The notes under the pieces were generated by a model, which was not told the origin of the DNA, did not search any database, and worked only from the letters and a program-made list of their open reading frames with translations. From assembly GCA_049194865.1 (NCBI GenBank), contig JBLZWL010000009.1, positions 62,001 to 126,000 of the forward strand: DNA of 64,000 bases, given 5' to 3'. Source of the stretch: Myxococcus terminator_A. GTDB taxonomy: Bacteria > Myxococcota > Myxococcia > Myxococcales > Myxococcaceae. Positions 1 to 9,103 of this stretch are shown one piece after another; position 1 is the stretch's first letter; every line of letters starts with the position of its first letter. Position numbers and translations under genes: made by a program.

Positions 1-398
1 ACCAGGGCCACCGGGCCCAGGGCCTCGCCGTTGGTGAAGCGCCGCGTAATCACCCACGCCAGCCGCTGGCCAGCCTGGAGCGTCTCCAGCACCAGGTCTT
101 CCTCGGTGAGCTTCGCCGCCGGGGGCAGGGGCAGGGCGTCCGGGCCGGCCTCCACGCAATCGTCGGCGGAGGGGTCCTGCCACCACACGGGCGCGCCCGC
201 GCAGTCCACCGCGGGCTGGGGCGCCGCGCTGGTGTCCTTGTCGTAGCCGTGCAGCAGCAGGGCGAACCAGATGTCTGGCGTGGGGAAGGAGCGCGCGTTG
301 GGGCCCGCCTCGGCGAAGCACATCGCCGGCTTGGGTGCGCTGGCGCAGCCGGCCAGCAGGGACAGGGCGACACCGCAGACCTGAAGCGTTCGTTTCAT
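1..398 (-). CDS. Lipoprotein of unknown function, 3' end outside window
   Basis: An open frame starts at an ATG (398-396) six bases after the clpV stop and runs off the left edge, giving at least 132 residues. The N-terminus MKRTLQVCGVALSLLAGC is a lipoprotein signal peptide with lipobox LAGC and acylated Cys18. The mature part has many Trp, Cys and Pro residues and matches no family I recognise. Its position as the last visible gene of the type VI secretion operon, with almost no spacer, suggests co-transcription and perhaps an accessory role in the envelope, but that is inference only. Confidence 0.7.
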   Translation of the reverse strand, partial: MKRTLQVCGVALSLLAGCASAPKPAMCFAEAGPNARSFPTPDIWFALLLHGYDKDTSAAPQPAVDCAGAPVWWQDPSADDCVEAGPDALPLPPAAKLTEEDLVLETLQAGQRLAWVITRRFTNGEALGPVAL

Positions 399-404
399 GG
401 GTTC

Positions 405-3062
405 TCAGGCCTCGGCGAACCGGAGGTCCCAGTCGCCTTCCGGGGTGAGGGCCACGTGCAGCTTGGGAGGCACCGCGCCACCCACCAGGTGCTGCAACAG
501 CTCGCGGGAGAGCACGGGCATCAGCGAGCCCTGGAGGATCTGCTCCATGTTGCGCGCTCCCATCTCCGACTCCGTGCACCGGCGCGCCAGCTCGTCCAGC
601 AGCTCCGGCGCCAGCGTCGTCTCCACGTCGTGGGCCTCGCGCAGCCGGCCCACCAGCTTGTTCAGCTTCATCTCCGCGATTTGCCGCATGACGTCGCGCT
701 GCACGGGGCCGAAGGGCACCACCGTCATGCGCGCCAGCAGGGCGGGCTTGAAGTGCTGGCTCAGCGTGGGGCGGATGGCCGTCAGCACCTGCTCCGAGGA
801 GGGCTCCAGCCCGTCCTCGAACATCTTCATCACCCGGTCCGAGCCCAGGTTGCTGGTGAGGATGATGACGGTGTTCTTGAAGTCCACCGCGCGGCCTTCG
901 CCGTCCGTCAGCATCCCCTTGTCGAACACCTGGTAGAAGAGGTTCATCACCTCCAGGTCGGCCTTCTCGCACTCGTCCAGCAGCACGACGGAGTAGGGGC
1001 GCTGCCGCACCGCCTCCGTGAGCAGGCCACCCTCGCCGTAGCCCACGTAGCCCGGCGGCGAGCCGATGAGCCGGCTCACGGTGTGCTTCTCCTGGAACTC
1101 GCTCATGTTGAGCGTCGTCATGAAGCGCTCGCCGCCGTAGAGCGACTCCGCCAGCGCCAGCGCCGTCTCCGTCTTGCCCACGCCGCTGGGCCCCACGAAG
1201 AGCATCACGCCAATGGGTGCGTCCGGGTTGCGGATGCCCGCCTGGGAGATGCGGATGATTTCGCCCACCTTCTTGAGCGCCGCCTCCTGTCCGCGCACGC
1301 GGGTGCGCAGCCGGTCCTCCAGGTTCAGCACGGCCTCCAGCATGTCGCCGCGCATCTTCCCCACCGGCACGCCCGTCCAGCCCGCGACGACGCGCGCGAC
1401 GATGTCCGCGTCCACGTCCGAGTGCACCAGCGGCACCTCGCCGCGCGCCTGCGCGAGCGTCTTCGCCGCCGCGTCCACCGCTTCCTTGAGCGCCGAGGGC
1501 TCGGCGCCCGGGGCCGGCTCTCGCAGCGCCTTGCGAGCGTCCATCAGCGCGATGACGGCCGCGCGCTCCGTCTCCCAACGCGCGTGCAACGAGGCCCGCG
1601 AGTCTTGCGTGGCGCGCAGCTTCGCCTCCGCTTCGGCCAGCGCCTCCTGCTCGTCCTCACCGCCTTCACCGTCGTCCAGGTCGCGCTTGAGCGCGTCACG
1701 CTCGCGCTCCAGGCCGGAGATCTCCTGCTCCAGCGCCACCAGCTCCTCGGGCCGCGTGGACAGCTCAATCTTCACGCGGGCAGCCGACGTGTCGAGCAGG
1801 TCCACTGCCTTGTCCGGGAGCTGCCGGCCGGAGATGTACCGGCTGGACAGCCGCACCGCCGCGGTGACGGCCTCGTCGCGGATGGTGACGCCGTGGGCCG
1901 CCTCGTACGTGGGACGCAGGCCGCGCAGCATCAGCTCCGCGTCCTCCTCGCTGGGCTCCTCCACCTTCACCGGCTGGAAGCGCCGCTCCAGCGCCGCGTC
2001 CTTCTCGAAGTACTTCTTGTACTCGGCCCACGTCGTCGCGGCGATGGTGCGCAGCTCGCCACGCGCCAGCGCGGGCTTGAGCAGGTTGGCCGCGTCGGTG
2101 CCGCCCTGAGAGCCACCCGCGCCGATGATGGTGTGCGCCTCGTCGATGAACAGGATGATGGGCGTGGGAGACGCCTTCACCTCGGCGATGACGGCCTTGA
2201 GCCGGTTCTCGAACTCGCCTCGCACGCCCGCGCCCGCTTGCAGCAGGCCCAGGTCCAGGCCGAGCAGGTCCACGTTGCGCAGCGCCTCGGGCACCTCGCC
2301 TCGGACAATCGCCCAGGCCAGGCCCTCCACCAGCGCCGTCTTGCCCACGCCCGGCTCGCCCACGAGGATGGGGTTGTTCTTCCGGCGCCGGGAGAGGATG
2401 TCGACCATCTGCCGGATTTCGCGGTGACGGCCGAAGATGGGGTCGACCTTCCCCTCGCGCACGCGGCCGGTGAACGACGTGGCGAAGCGCTTGAGCGCCT
2501 CGTCACCTCGGCCTCCCGGAGCGCTCGCCGAGCCTCCGCCCGAGCCGCTCGCAGCGCTGTCGGAGGTGACGACCTCCACGTTCTCCGGCGAGGGCTGGAG
2601 CAGCACGTCCAGCGAGCCGAGCAGCTCGTCGCGGGGGATGGCGTCGAGCTCCGGGAAGATTTCGGCGGTGTAGCGCGAGCGGCGGGTGATGAACTGGACG
2701 AACAGGTGGCCGGAGCGCAGCCGCGTCGCGCCGTGCTCCACGGAGGCCAGGAGCCACGCCTCCTCGAACCATTGGAAGAGCGTCTCGGAGAACACGGGCC
2801 GCCCGGCGTTGCCGGCGCGCAGGCCTTGCAGGGCGCGCTCCATGCTGGTGGTCAGGTGCCGCTTGTCCACCCCGAAGTTGTGGAGCAGGCGCGCCACGTC
2901 CGAGTCCTCCGGCTCCAGCATCTGCGCCAGCATGTGCTCGGGGACGATTTCGTAGAACCGTCCCGCACTCGCGCGAGCCACCGCTGCTTCGAGCAGGCGG
3001 GTGGAGGTGGGCGTCAGGCGACGGACAAGCGCTTTCGGATCGACGCGAATGGGAGCCCCCAA
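405..3062 (-). CDS. clpV: ClpV (TssH), T6SS sheath-recycling AAA+ ATPase
   Basis: This 885-residue Clp/Hsp100 ATPase unfolds the contracted TssB/TssC sheath so that its subunits can be reused. A Clp N-domain (about 10-150) is followed by AAA1 with Walker A GEPGVGKT at 235-242 and Walker B ILFIDEAHT, a coiled-coil middle region, and AAA2 with Walker A GPSGVGKT, Walker B VVLLDECEKA and pore loop PGYVGYGEG. Length and domain order are normal for ClpV, and ClpV rather than ClpB is supported by the locus. The start is a TTG at 3062; it aligns with the usual N-terminus but no clear Shine-Dalgarno is visible. The gene lies 85 bases after tssG. Confidence 0.95.
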   Translation of the reverse strand: MGAPIRVDPKALVRRLTPTSTRLLEAAVARASAGRFYEIVPEHMLAQMLEPEDSDVARLLHNFGVDKRHLTTSMERALQGLRAGNAGRPVFSETLFQWFEEAWLLASVEHGATRLRSGHLFVQFITRRSRYTAEIFPELDAIPRDELLGSLDVLLQPSPENVEVVTSDSAASGSGGGSASAPGGRGDEALKRFATSFTGRVREGKVDPIFGRHREIRQMVDILSRRRKNNPILVGEPGVGKTALVEGLAWAIVRGEVPEALRNVDLLGLDLGLLQAGAGVRGEFENRLKAVIAEVKASPTPIILFIDEAHTIIGAGGSQGGTDAANLLKPALARGELRTIAATTWAEYKKYFEKDAALERRFQPVKVEEPSEEDAELMLRGLRPTYEAAHGVTIRDEAVTAAVRLSSRYISGRQLPDKAVDLLDTSAARVKIELSTRPEELVALEQEISGLERERDALKRDLDDGEGGEDEQEALAEAEAKLRATQDSRASLHARWETERAAVIALMDARKALREPAPGAEPSALKEAVDAAAKTLAQARGEVPLVHSDVDADIVARVVAGWTGVPVGKMRGDMLEAVLNLEDRLRTRVRGQEAALKKVGEIIRISQAGIRNPDAPIGVMLFVGPSGVGKTETALALAESLYGGERFMTTLNMSEFQEKHTVSRLIGSPPGYVGYGEGGLLTEAVRQRPYSVVLLDECEKADLEVMNLFYQVFDKGMLTDGEGRAVDFKNTVIILTSNLGSDRVMKMFEDGLEPSSEQVLTAIRPTLSQHFKPALLARMTVVPFGPVQRDVMRQIAEMKLNKLVGRLREAHDVETTLAPELLDELARRCTESEMGARNMEQILQGSLMPVLSRELLQHLVGGAVPPKLHVALTPEGDWDLRFAEA

Positions 3063-3147
3063 GCTGTGACGACGGTGGTCGAAGGTATACCGGGCGGCTC
3101 TTGCGCCGTAAATCCCCGCACCCCGGGGCCGCCCCTCCCGGAGTGTC

Positions 3148-4191
3148 TCATCTCACGACGGGAACGCTCAGCTGTGTCTGCTGGCTGGAGCCCAGCCAGG
3201 TGTCGCGGCCGAGCTGGCTCGGCTCCTTGCGCGAAAGCCGGAACTGCTGGCGGACGCCCTCCGTGAGACCCAGCTCCAAGTCGTACTCCAGCGGATCCCT
3301 GACGAAGAGCGACACCACCTCCCGGACCAGGGGGAGCAGGTCCCCATCCGGCATCAGCCGCTTGTACGCGCGCGGCGGTAGCGGGCTGATGTGCAGCTGA
3401 ATCTTCCCCGTCCGGTCGAACGCCTTGCCCCCCAGCAGCATGTTGCGGCCGAGCACGTGGTTGGCCCGTCCCAACTGCACCCGGGCGTCGATGTCCACCC
3501 AGCGGCCGACGAACTGCCGCACGGACACGCGCGCGCCCTCCAGGTCCTCGTTCAGCACGTCCTGGAGCGCCACCTCCAGCTGCTCCGCCGTGCGGGCCCG
3601 GCTGGCGAGCAGCGGGGCGATGCGCAAGAGGCGCCAGGTCGGCAGGCCGCCCTTGCGGGGTTGCTCGTACGTGTCGAAGCCGCCCAGCGCGAGCAGCCGA
3701 CGGGACCACTGGTCCGTGAAGGACGTGTCCGTCTCGCTGGTGATGCGGTACTTCGACTCGATTCGATACAGGAGGGACAGGAGCCGGTGGTGGAACAGGT
3801 CCAGGAACTCGCGCCGCACGGGCGCGTCCGGGTCCTCCTGCGCCACTTCCTCGGCGATGTAGTGGGGCAGGGGGCTCACCGAGCCCGTCAGCCCCATGAA
3901 GCGCGTCACCACCTCGAACAGCGGACGGCGCGAGTACGGGTCCTCCGGCCGCACCGGCACCTGCCGCAGCGTCACCTCGCTGACGTCGCCGGAAGGAAAG
4001 CCCAGCGACGGGTCGTGCCGGAAGCGGATCATCTCCTCGTTGACGGGACCGGGCCCGCCCACGCGCACCGCGTCCTTGGTGAGCCGCTCCAGGAAGGCCA
4101 CCAGCGGGAAGAAGCCCGTCCGGGGCGCCGCCTCGGCCAGCTTCCGGGCCGCTTCTACAAGAGCGTCTGGGAGCCGTTCCTCGGAAGCCAC
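3148..4191 (-). CDS. tssG: TssG, T6SS baseplate wedge protein
   Basis: A 347-residue protein of the TssG (ImpH/VasB) family, part of the TssEFGK baseplate wedge. The family signature is clear near the N-terminus (FFPLVAFLERL, then IRFRHDPSLGFPSGDV), as is the later PRAYKRLMP stretch. The start is a GTG at 4191 that lies inside the end of tssF, an overlap of 37 bases, consistent with translational coupling of two proteins that bind each other in the wedge. Nothing is missing compared with the family. Confidence 0.93.
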   Translation of the reverse strand: MASEERLPDALVEAARKLAEAAPRTGFFPLVAFLERLTKDAVRVGGPGPVNEEMIRFRHDPSLGFPSGDVSEVTLRQVPVRPEDPYSRRPLFEVVTRFMGLTGSVSPLPHYIAEEVAQEDPDAPVRREFLDLFHHRLLSLLYRIESKYRITSETDTSFTDQWSRRLLALGGFDTYEQPRKGGLPTWRLLRIAPLLASRARTAEQLEVALQDVLNEDLEGARVSVRQFVGRWVDIDARVQLGRANHVLGRNMLLGGKAFDRTGKIQLHISPLPPRAYKRLMPDGDLLPLVREVVSLFVRDPLEYDLELGLTEGVRQQFRLSRKEPSQLGRDTWLGSSQQTQLSVPVVR

Positions 4192-5909
4192 ATGTACTCC
4201 GTCTGCGAGGGGTGGAGGCGGATGCTCAGCTCGTTGAAGGAGTTGATGGTGACGTGGGACGCGAGCAATTCCTCCAGCACGCAGCCGAAGAGGAACGAGT
4301 CCCCCACGCCCATGAAGTTCTCCTCGTCCAGGTCCACCCGGGTGCGGTGGCCTCGCAGCGGCGCGCCCTCCAGGAAGCGCGTGACCGGCTTGGTCTCCAC
4401 AGCGCGGATGGCGTTGATGCGCAGGCGGCTGGCGCGCGCGGCCAGGTTGTCCGTGAGCGAGTGGAAGTTGTACAGGTCCATCAGCCGCCGCAGCGCCGCC
4501 GCGTCCGCCAGCGAGTGCTGGTTGATGGCCAGGTGCGACAAGAGCCGCCAGTGCAGCTCCGTGCCCAGCGGTGCGCGCGCGGGCCGGCTCACCGGGGAGA
4601 TGTTCTTGAACTTCGCCTGGGTGGGGCTGGCGGACGTGGACTCCGTCAAGTCACCCACTTGAAGCCGCGACGGCAACATGCGGTTGGTGCACGTCAGGTC
4701 GATGGAGAGCGCCTCCTCGGACCCGAGCACCGGCGCCACGTCGCGCGGGGTCTCCAGGGTGATGTACATGTCGATGCCTTCATCCAGCGGCGAGTGCGTG
4801 CGCCGCAGCCGGTAGAAGGACTGCTCCGCGTCGCCGCCCGCCGTGTGGCTGAACTCGAAGAAGGGCCGGTAGCCGCGCCGCTCGTTGCGGCCCGCCTGCA
4901 GGCCCGTCACCGTGTCCACCGAGTACACCTCGGCATGGTTCGCCGGCAGGTCCGCGGCGCGCAGCAGGTGCTCGCCGTCCAGGGCGTTGTGCAGGACGGG
5001 GTTGGCCGGGGCGTGGAAGAGGTTGACCACCGGCGCGCAGTGCAGCCGGAACATCTCCCGGTGGATGCGCGCGTCCAGGGGCGGTGGCCGCTCCAGGTGG
5101 AAGGCAAGCTCGAACCGGTCCTCGCGGACGTGGAGCGCCGCCGCGTCCAGGTTCTTCACGTCGAAGAACAGGAACTTCTCCGGCAGCGTCAGGTACTCCT
5201 GCAAGAGCCGGTAGCCCTCGCTCGCGCGCGGCCACGGCAGGAGCCGGAAGTCGCGCTGGAAGCCCACCGCCTGGATGGAGCCCGCGGGCAATTTGATTCC
5301 GTCGCCCTGCGACGACGCGCCGCGCACGCGCACCTGGCCGCAGTAGCGCATGAGGCACAGCAGCACCACGGCGGAGGCGGACAGCTCTCCGTGGATGAAC
5401 AGGCGCAGGCCCTGCTGGCGGAAGACCTCGGCGCGGCCCTGCTCCGTCGTCTGGAAGGACAGCCGCAGCACGGGGGACGTAATCGACGAGCGGTCCAACA
5501 GCGCGTCGGTGAGCTGCACCGGCAGCAGGTCCACGTCCGTCGTCGTGCGGAAGACGCAGCGGGTGCCGTCGATGGGCTGCGAGGCGACCTCCGCCCCGGC
5601 GGCCAGCTTGGAGCGGCCGCGCAGCGCGCGCAGGTGCGGGGAGAACTCGACGATGGACGCGGCGGGCAGGGGGCGCAGGTAGTGCGGCAGCAAGAGCTCC
5701 GTCAGCCCATGCACCAGCTCCGGCACGTCGTCGTCCACGCGCTCGCGGATGCGCGCCGTCAGGAAGGCGAAGCCCTCCAGCAGTCGCTCCACGTCTGGGT
5801 CCGCGCCGCGCTCCACCAGCAGGCCCGCCAGCGACGGGTTGGCCATCCCGAAGGCCCGCCCCATCTCCCGCAGGTACGTCAGCTCGCTCAGGTAGTACTT
5901 GCTGAACAT
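4155..5909 (-). CDS. tssF: TssF, T6SS baseplate wedge protein
   Basis: A 584-residue TssF (ImpG/VasA) protein of the T6SS baseplate. The N-terminus YYLSELTYLREMGRAFG and the following PELVHGLTELLLPHYLRP are typical of the family. The open frame reaches 5927, but the ATG at 5909 is preceded by GGAGG six bases upstream (5916-5920 on the complementary strand) and gives the normal family N-terminus, so that start is chosen. It sits between tssE (28 bases) and tssG (37-base overlap), as expected for one baseplate unit. Confidence 0.94.
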   Translation of the reverse strand: MFSKYYLSELTYLREMGRAFGMANPSLAGLLVERGADPDVERLLEGFAFLTARIRERVDDDVPELVHGLTELLLPHYLRPLPAASIVEFSPHLRALRGRSKLAAGAEVASQPIDGTRCVFRTTTDVDLLPVQLTDALLDRSSITSPVLRLSFQTTEQGRAEVFRQQGLRLFIHGELSASAVVLLCLMRYCGQVRVRGASSQGDGIKLPAGSIQAVGFQRDFRLLPWPRASEGYRLLQEYLTLPEKFLFFDVKNLDAAALHVREDRFELAFHLERPPPLDARIHREMFRLHCAPVVNLFHAPANPVLHNALDGEHLLRAADLPANHAEVYSVDTVTGLQAGRNERRGYRPFFEFSHTAGGDAEQSFYRLRRTHSPLDEGIDMYITLETPRDVAPVLGSEEALSIDLTCTNRMLPSRLQVGDLTESTSASPTQAKFKNISPVSRPARAPLGTELHWRLLSHLAINQHSLADAAALRRLMDLYNFHSLTDNLAARASRLRINAIRAVETKPVTRFLEGAPLRGHRTRVDLDEENFMGVGDSFLFGCVLEELLASHVTINSFNELSIRLHPSQTEYMWLPRNGSQTLL

Positions 5910-5937
5910 CCTCGCCCTCCGCCACACACCCCGCGGT

Positions 5938-6333
5938 TCACCACAGGTCCACGCGCCCGCCCGGCTTCACCTGCGTGTGGAAGCGCACGGTTCCCTTGCG
6001 CGTTCGCGTCGCCAGCTGCGCGGTGATGTCGAAGCGCAAGGCCGTCGGGTCGTCCGGGTCCGGCGTGTGTGTCACCACCACGCTCTTCAGCCTCGGCTCG
6101 AAGTCCAGGATGGCCGTGCGGATGGACTGCGCCATTCGCGGCACCGCCGACGAGTACGTGTGGACGACGTCATTCAAATCCAGGATGCCGAAGGCCGGTG
6201 ACGCCACGGACTCACCCTTGCGCGTGTTGAGCAACGCGCGAAGGTGCTCCGCGATGGACTCCACCACTTCGCCGGGTGGGGCGAGCGCGCCATTGCCTTC
6301 GGCGATGCGTGACAACAAACCTCGGGAGCCCAT
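5938..6333 (-). CDS. tssE: TssE, gp25-like T6SS baseplate protein
   Basis: A 131-residue gp25-like protein that nucleates the contractile sheath on the baseplate. The GPW/gp25 core is visible: an N-terminal SIAEHLRALLNTRKGE with the conserved helix and loop, SPAFGILDL, and an IRTAILDFEPRL motif with the conserved Glu-Pro-Arg. Length is standard. It follows hcp after a 74-base gap that holds a strong hairpin and precedes tssF by 28 bases. Confidence 0.93.
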   Translation of the reverse strand: MGSRGLLSRIAEGNGALAPPGEVVESIAEHLRALLNTRKGESVASPAFGILDLNDVVHTYSSAVPRMAQSIRTAILDFEPRLKSVVVTHTPDPDDPTALRFDITAQLATRTRKGTVRFHTQVKPGGRVDLW

Positions 6334-6357
6334 GCGTGTCTTTTATTGAGGCCACCC

Positions 6358-6393
6358 CCGGCCGTCCGCGTCGAAAGCGCCACGGACGACCGG
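6358..6393 (-). terminator. Hairpin between hcp and tssE, possible attenuator
   Basis: Two 11-base arms (6358-6368 and 6383-6393) are perfectly complementary apart from one G-U pair, with a 14-base loop. The structure sits 15 bases after the hcp stop in an otherwise tightly packed operon. There is no U tract on the minus-strand transcript, so it may work as a partial terminator or as an RNA-stabilising 3' end that raises hcp over the baseplate genes. Structure is seen; function is inferred. Confidence 0.45.
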
Positions 6394-6407
6394 CGGAGGA
6401 GGAGGCA

Positions 6408-6899
6408 TCAGCGCTGGGTGTCCCAGGTGTCCTCGTGCGTCTGGCCGCCGTTGGTGTACGTCCAGTTGATGGTGTGGAAGACCAGGTTGATCTCCTCCAT
6501 CGGCGGGCTGTTCGAGCCGGACGGGATGAACGCGTCAGGGACGAACTGCTTGATGCTGTTGATGCGCGCCTTCTTGATGGACGTCGTGTAGAACTGCTCG
6601 GTGGTGCCGTCGCCGGTGGGGTTCGGGCGGAAGAACTTGAACGTCGCCTCGATGACGGTGTTCTCGCACAGCGCCTTCATGAGCAGCGGCGAGGCCTTGT
6701 CGATGCGCTTGCGCAGGGTGATGCCCTCGTACTGGCGGCGGCCCACGGCCAGGCCGGAGCCCGACTCGCGCGCGGTGAACACCTTCTGCTCGTAATAGAC
6801 AGCCTCGATGGCGCCCTCGCGGCCGAGGCTCGTCTGGGTGCTCTCACCCTGGATGTCCTGCCCGTTCGCCTTCAGGTACACAAAAACTGATTCAGCCAT
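6408..6899 (-). CDS. hcp: Hcp (TssD), T6SS inner tube protein
   Basis: A 163-residue Hcp-family protein forming the hexameric rings of the T6SS tube that is pushed out with VgrG. Recognisable family parts are the N-terminal VYLKANGQDIQGES, the central LRKRIDKASPLLMKALCEN and the C-terminal LVFHTINWTY. An AAGAGG element lies 10 bases before the ATG. The 117-base gap to tssC and the hairpin after the gene make hcp the most separated gene of the operon, which fits a need for much Hcp protein. Confidence 0.95.
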   Translation of the reverse strand: MAESVFVYLKANGQDIQGESTQTSLGREGAIEAVYYEQKVFTARESGSGLAVGRRQYEGITLRKRIDKASPLLMKALCENTVIEATFKFFRPNPTGDGTTEQFYTTSIKKARINSIKQFVPDAFIPSGSNSPPMEEINLVFHTINWTYTNGGQTHEDTWDTQR

Positions 6900-7016
6900 G
6901 GAACGAACCTCTTTGCTGTGCGCGCGGAGGCGCGCGGGTGGCCCAGACTCGAAGAGAGCCTGGGAGTGGAGCCCTCAGGATAGCTGATCTCAACGACACT
7001 GGGTGAAGCGGGTCCA

Positions 7017-8501
7017 TCACTCCTTGTCCAACTTGCCCACCAAAGACAGCGTGAACGACGCACCCATGTACTTGAAGTGGGGGCGCACCTGCAGGCTGCA
7101 GCGGTACCAGCCCGGCTGACCTTCCACGTCCTCCACCACGACGCGCGCGGCCTTCAGCGGGCGGCGCGAACGCACCGCGGGCGCCGGGTCATCCATGTCG
7201 GAGATGTACTGGCTGAGCCAGTGATTCAGCTCACGCTCCAGGTCGGCCTTCTCCTTCCAGCTGCCAATCTGTTCGCGCTGCAGCACTTTGATGTAGTGCG
7301 CGAGGCGCGTCATGATGAACATGTACGGCAGCTGCGTACCCAGACGGTAGTTGGTCTCCGCCGCCTTGCCCTCCGGGGTGTTGCCGAAGAACTTGGGCTT
7401 CTGGGTGGAGTTGGCGCTGAAGAACGCCGCGTTGTCGGAGTCCTTGCGGAAGACGAGGCCGATGAAGCCTTCCTCGGACAGCTCGTACTCACGCCGCTCG
7501 GTGAGCATGACCTCGGTGGGAATCTTGGTCTGGATTTCCCCCATGGCCTCGTACTGGTGCAGGGGCAGGTTCTCCACCGCGCCGCCGGACTGGGGACCGA
7601 TGATGTTCGGGCTCCAGCGGAACTTCGCGAAGGAGTCCGCCACGCGCGACGTCAGGGCGACGGAGGCATGGCCCCACAGGTACTTCTCGTGGCTGCCGAC
7701 GACGTCCTCGGTGAAGTTGAAAGCCTTCACCGGCACCGTCTTCTCGCCATAAGGCAGACGCAACAGGAAGCGCGGCAGGGCCAGGCCCACGTAGCGCGCG
7801 TCCTCGCTCTCGCGGAAGGAGTGCCAGCGCGCGTACTGCGGACCCTCGAACAGGGACTTGAGGTCCTTGAGGTCCGGCAGCTTCAGGAAGCTGGGCTCAC
7901 CGAAGGTCTCCGGCGCGGCGTTGGCGATGAAGGGCGCGTGGGCCATGGCGGCCACCGACGCGCACTTGCGCAGAAGCTCCATGTCCTGCGGACCCACGCC
8001 GAAGTCGTAGTTGGCGGAGATGATGCCGTAGGGCTTGCCACCGAAGACGCCATACTCGTTGGAGTACACCAGCTTGTACAGGCCGCTCTTGACGACCTCG
8101 GGCGCGTCCTCGAAGTCCTTCTGCAGGTCTTCCTTGGAGACGTTGAGCATCTCCACGCGGGTGTTCTCGCGGAAGTCCACGCGGTCCACCAGGAACCTCA
8201 GCGAGCGCCAGGACGACTCCAGCTTCTGGAACTCGGAGGCGTGGAGGATTTCATTCACCTGCGACGACAGGCGCTTGTCGATTTCGGCGATCATCGCGTC
8301 GACGAGCGCCTTGTCCACGCGCTCCTCGGAGCGGTTGGGCGCGAGCATCTCCGTGATGAAGGCTTGCACGCCGCGCTTGGCGACGTCGTAGCCCTCGTCC
8401 TTGGGCTTGAGCTTCGCCTCGGAGAGGATTTCGTCGAGCAGGGACAGCGAGGCATCGGCGCCGGCAACCGGCGACTTCTGGGTCAGGGTCTCGGTAGGCA
8501 T
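7017..8501 (-). CDS. tssC: TssC (VipB), large T6SS sheath subunit
   Basis: The 494-residue large subunit of the contractile sheath. The TssC signature is continuous: FLVDRVDFRENTRVEMLNVS, then YGIISANYDFG, the conserved PQDMELLRKCASVAAMAHAPF stretch, and the C-terminal DPAPAVRSRRPLKAARV with RVVVEDVEGQPGWYRC. Length is normal. It is read 24 bases after tssB, as in nearly all T6SS loci, because the two proteins assemble as a heterodimer. Confidence 0.96.
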   Translation of the reverse strand: MPTETLTQKSPVAGADASLSLLDEILSEAKLKPKDEGYDVAKRGVQAFITEMLAPNRSEERVDKALVDAMIAEIDKRLSSQVNEILHASEFQKLESSWRSLRFLVDRVDFRENTRVEMLNVSKEDLQKDFEDAPEVVKSGLYKLVYSNEYGVFGGKPYGIISANYDFGVGPQDMELLRKCASVAAMAHAPFIANAAPETFGEPSFLKLPDLKDLKSLFEGPQYARWHSFRESEDARYVGLALPRFLLRLPYGEKTVPVKAFNFTEDVVGSHEKYLWGHASVALTSRVADSFAKFRWSPNIIGPQSGGAVENLPLHQYEAMGEIQTKIPTEVMLTERREYELSEEGFIGLVFRKDSDNAAFFSANSTQKPKFFGNTPEGKAAETNYRLGTQLPYMFIMTRLAHYIKVLQREQIGSWKEKADLERELNHWLSQYISDMDDPAPAVRSRRPLKAARVVVEDVEGQPGWYRCSLQVRPHFKYMGASFTLSLVGKLDKE

Positions 8502-8525
8502 GGTGTCTCTGTTCCCCGTAAACGG

Positions 8526-9020
8526 TTACTTGGACTTTTCCTCGAGCCCCAGTTCCTTGATGAGCGCCTTGCGGCCCTCTTCGTCGGCCAGGAGTGCCTG
8601 AAGCTTCTTGCGGAACGCGGGAAGGTTGCCCAGGGGCCCCTTGAGGGCGTTGAGCGCGCTGCGCAGCTCCAGGAGCTTCTTCAGCTCGGGAACCTGATTG
8701 ACGACGCTCTCGGGCGTGAAGTCCGACAGGTTCTTGAACTGGAGCGAGACATTCATGCTCGCGCCCGCCTCGTTGGACAGCTTGTCCGCGGCGGTGAGGG
8801 TGACCTTGAGGTTCTGCTGGGCCATCACCTCGTTGAAGTTGCCCTTGTCCACGTTGATGGGCGCGCGCTGCTCCAGAGGCCGGTCATCCGCCTGGCCCGT
8901 GAAGTCCCCCATCATCAGGACCTTCAGCGGCAGCTCCACCTGCTCCTGCGCATTGCCGGTGGCGGGCTTGTAGACGATGTTGACGCGCTCGGTAGGGGCG
9001 ACGGAACTCTCTTTGCTCAT
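8526..9020 (-). CDS. tssB: TssB (VipA), small T6SS sheath subunit
   Basis: The 164-residue small sheath subunit, partner of TssC and target of ClpV. The family pattern is visible: RVNIVYKPATGNAQEQVELPLKVLMMGDF, split here as RVNIVYKP and ELPLKVLMMGDF, then the FNEVMAQQNLKV motif and the FTPESVVNQVPELKKLLELR helix region. An AAGGAG element precedes the ATG by about 10 bases. It lies 83 bases after tssA and 24 before tssC. Confidence 0.96.
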   Translation of the reverse strand: MSKESSVAPTERVNIVYKPATGNAQEQVELPLKVLMMGDFTGQADDRPLEQRAPINVDKGNFNEVMAQQNLKVTLTAADKLSNEAGASMNVSLQFKNLSDFTPESVVNQVPELKKLLELRSALNALKGPLGNLPAFRKKLQALLADEEGRKALIKELGLEEKSK

Positions 9021-9103
9021 CTGCGGCTCTCTCCTTGAGACCTACGTAGAAATGCGCGGGCGTCGCATGGGGGGAGGCTTCGCCGCGGAACAACCTGGTG
9101 ACG

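Noticed and set aside
249..3266. Plus-strand open frame of 1005 codons over the ClpV gene
   Set aside because: Antisense shadow: rich in Arg, His, Leu and Gln, no family pattern, and the opposite strand encodes an unmistakable ClpV. The same holds for the long plus-strand frames at 4212-6026, 7077-9038, 12598-15642, 15657-17867 and 18723-20246 over the other T6SS genes.
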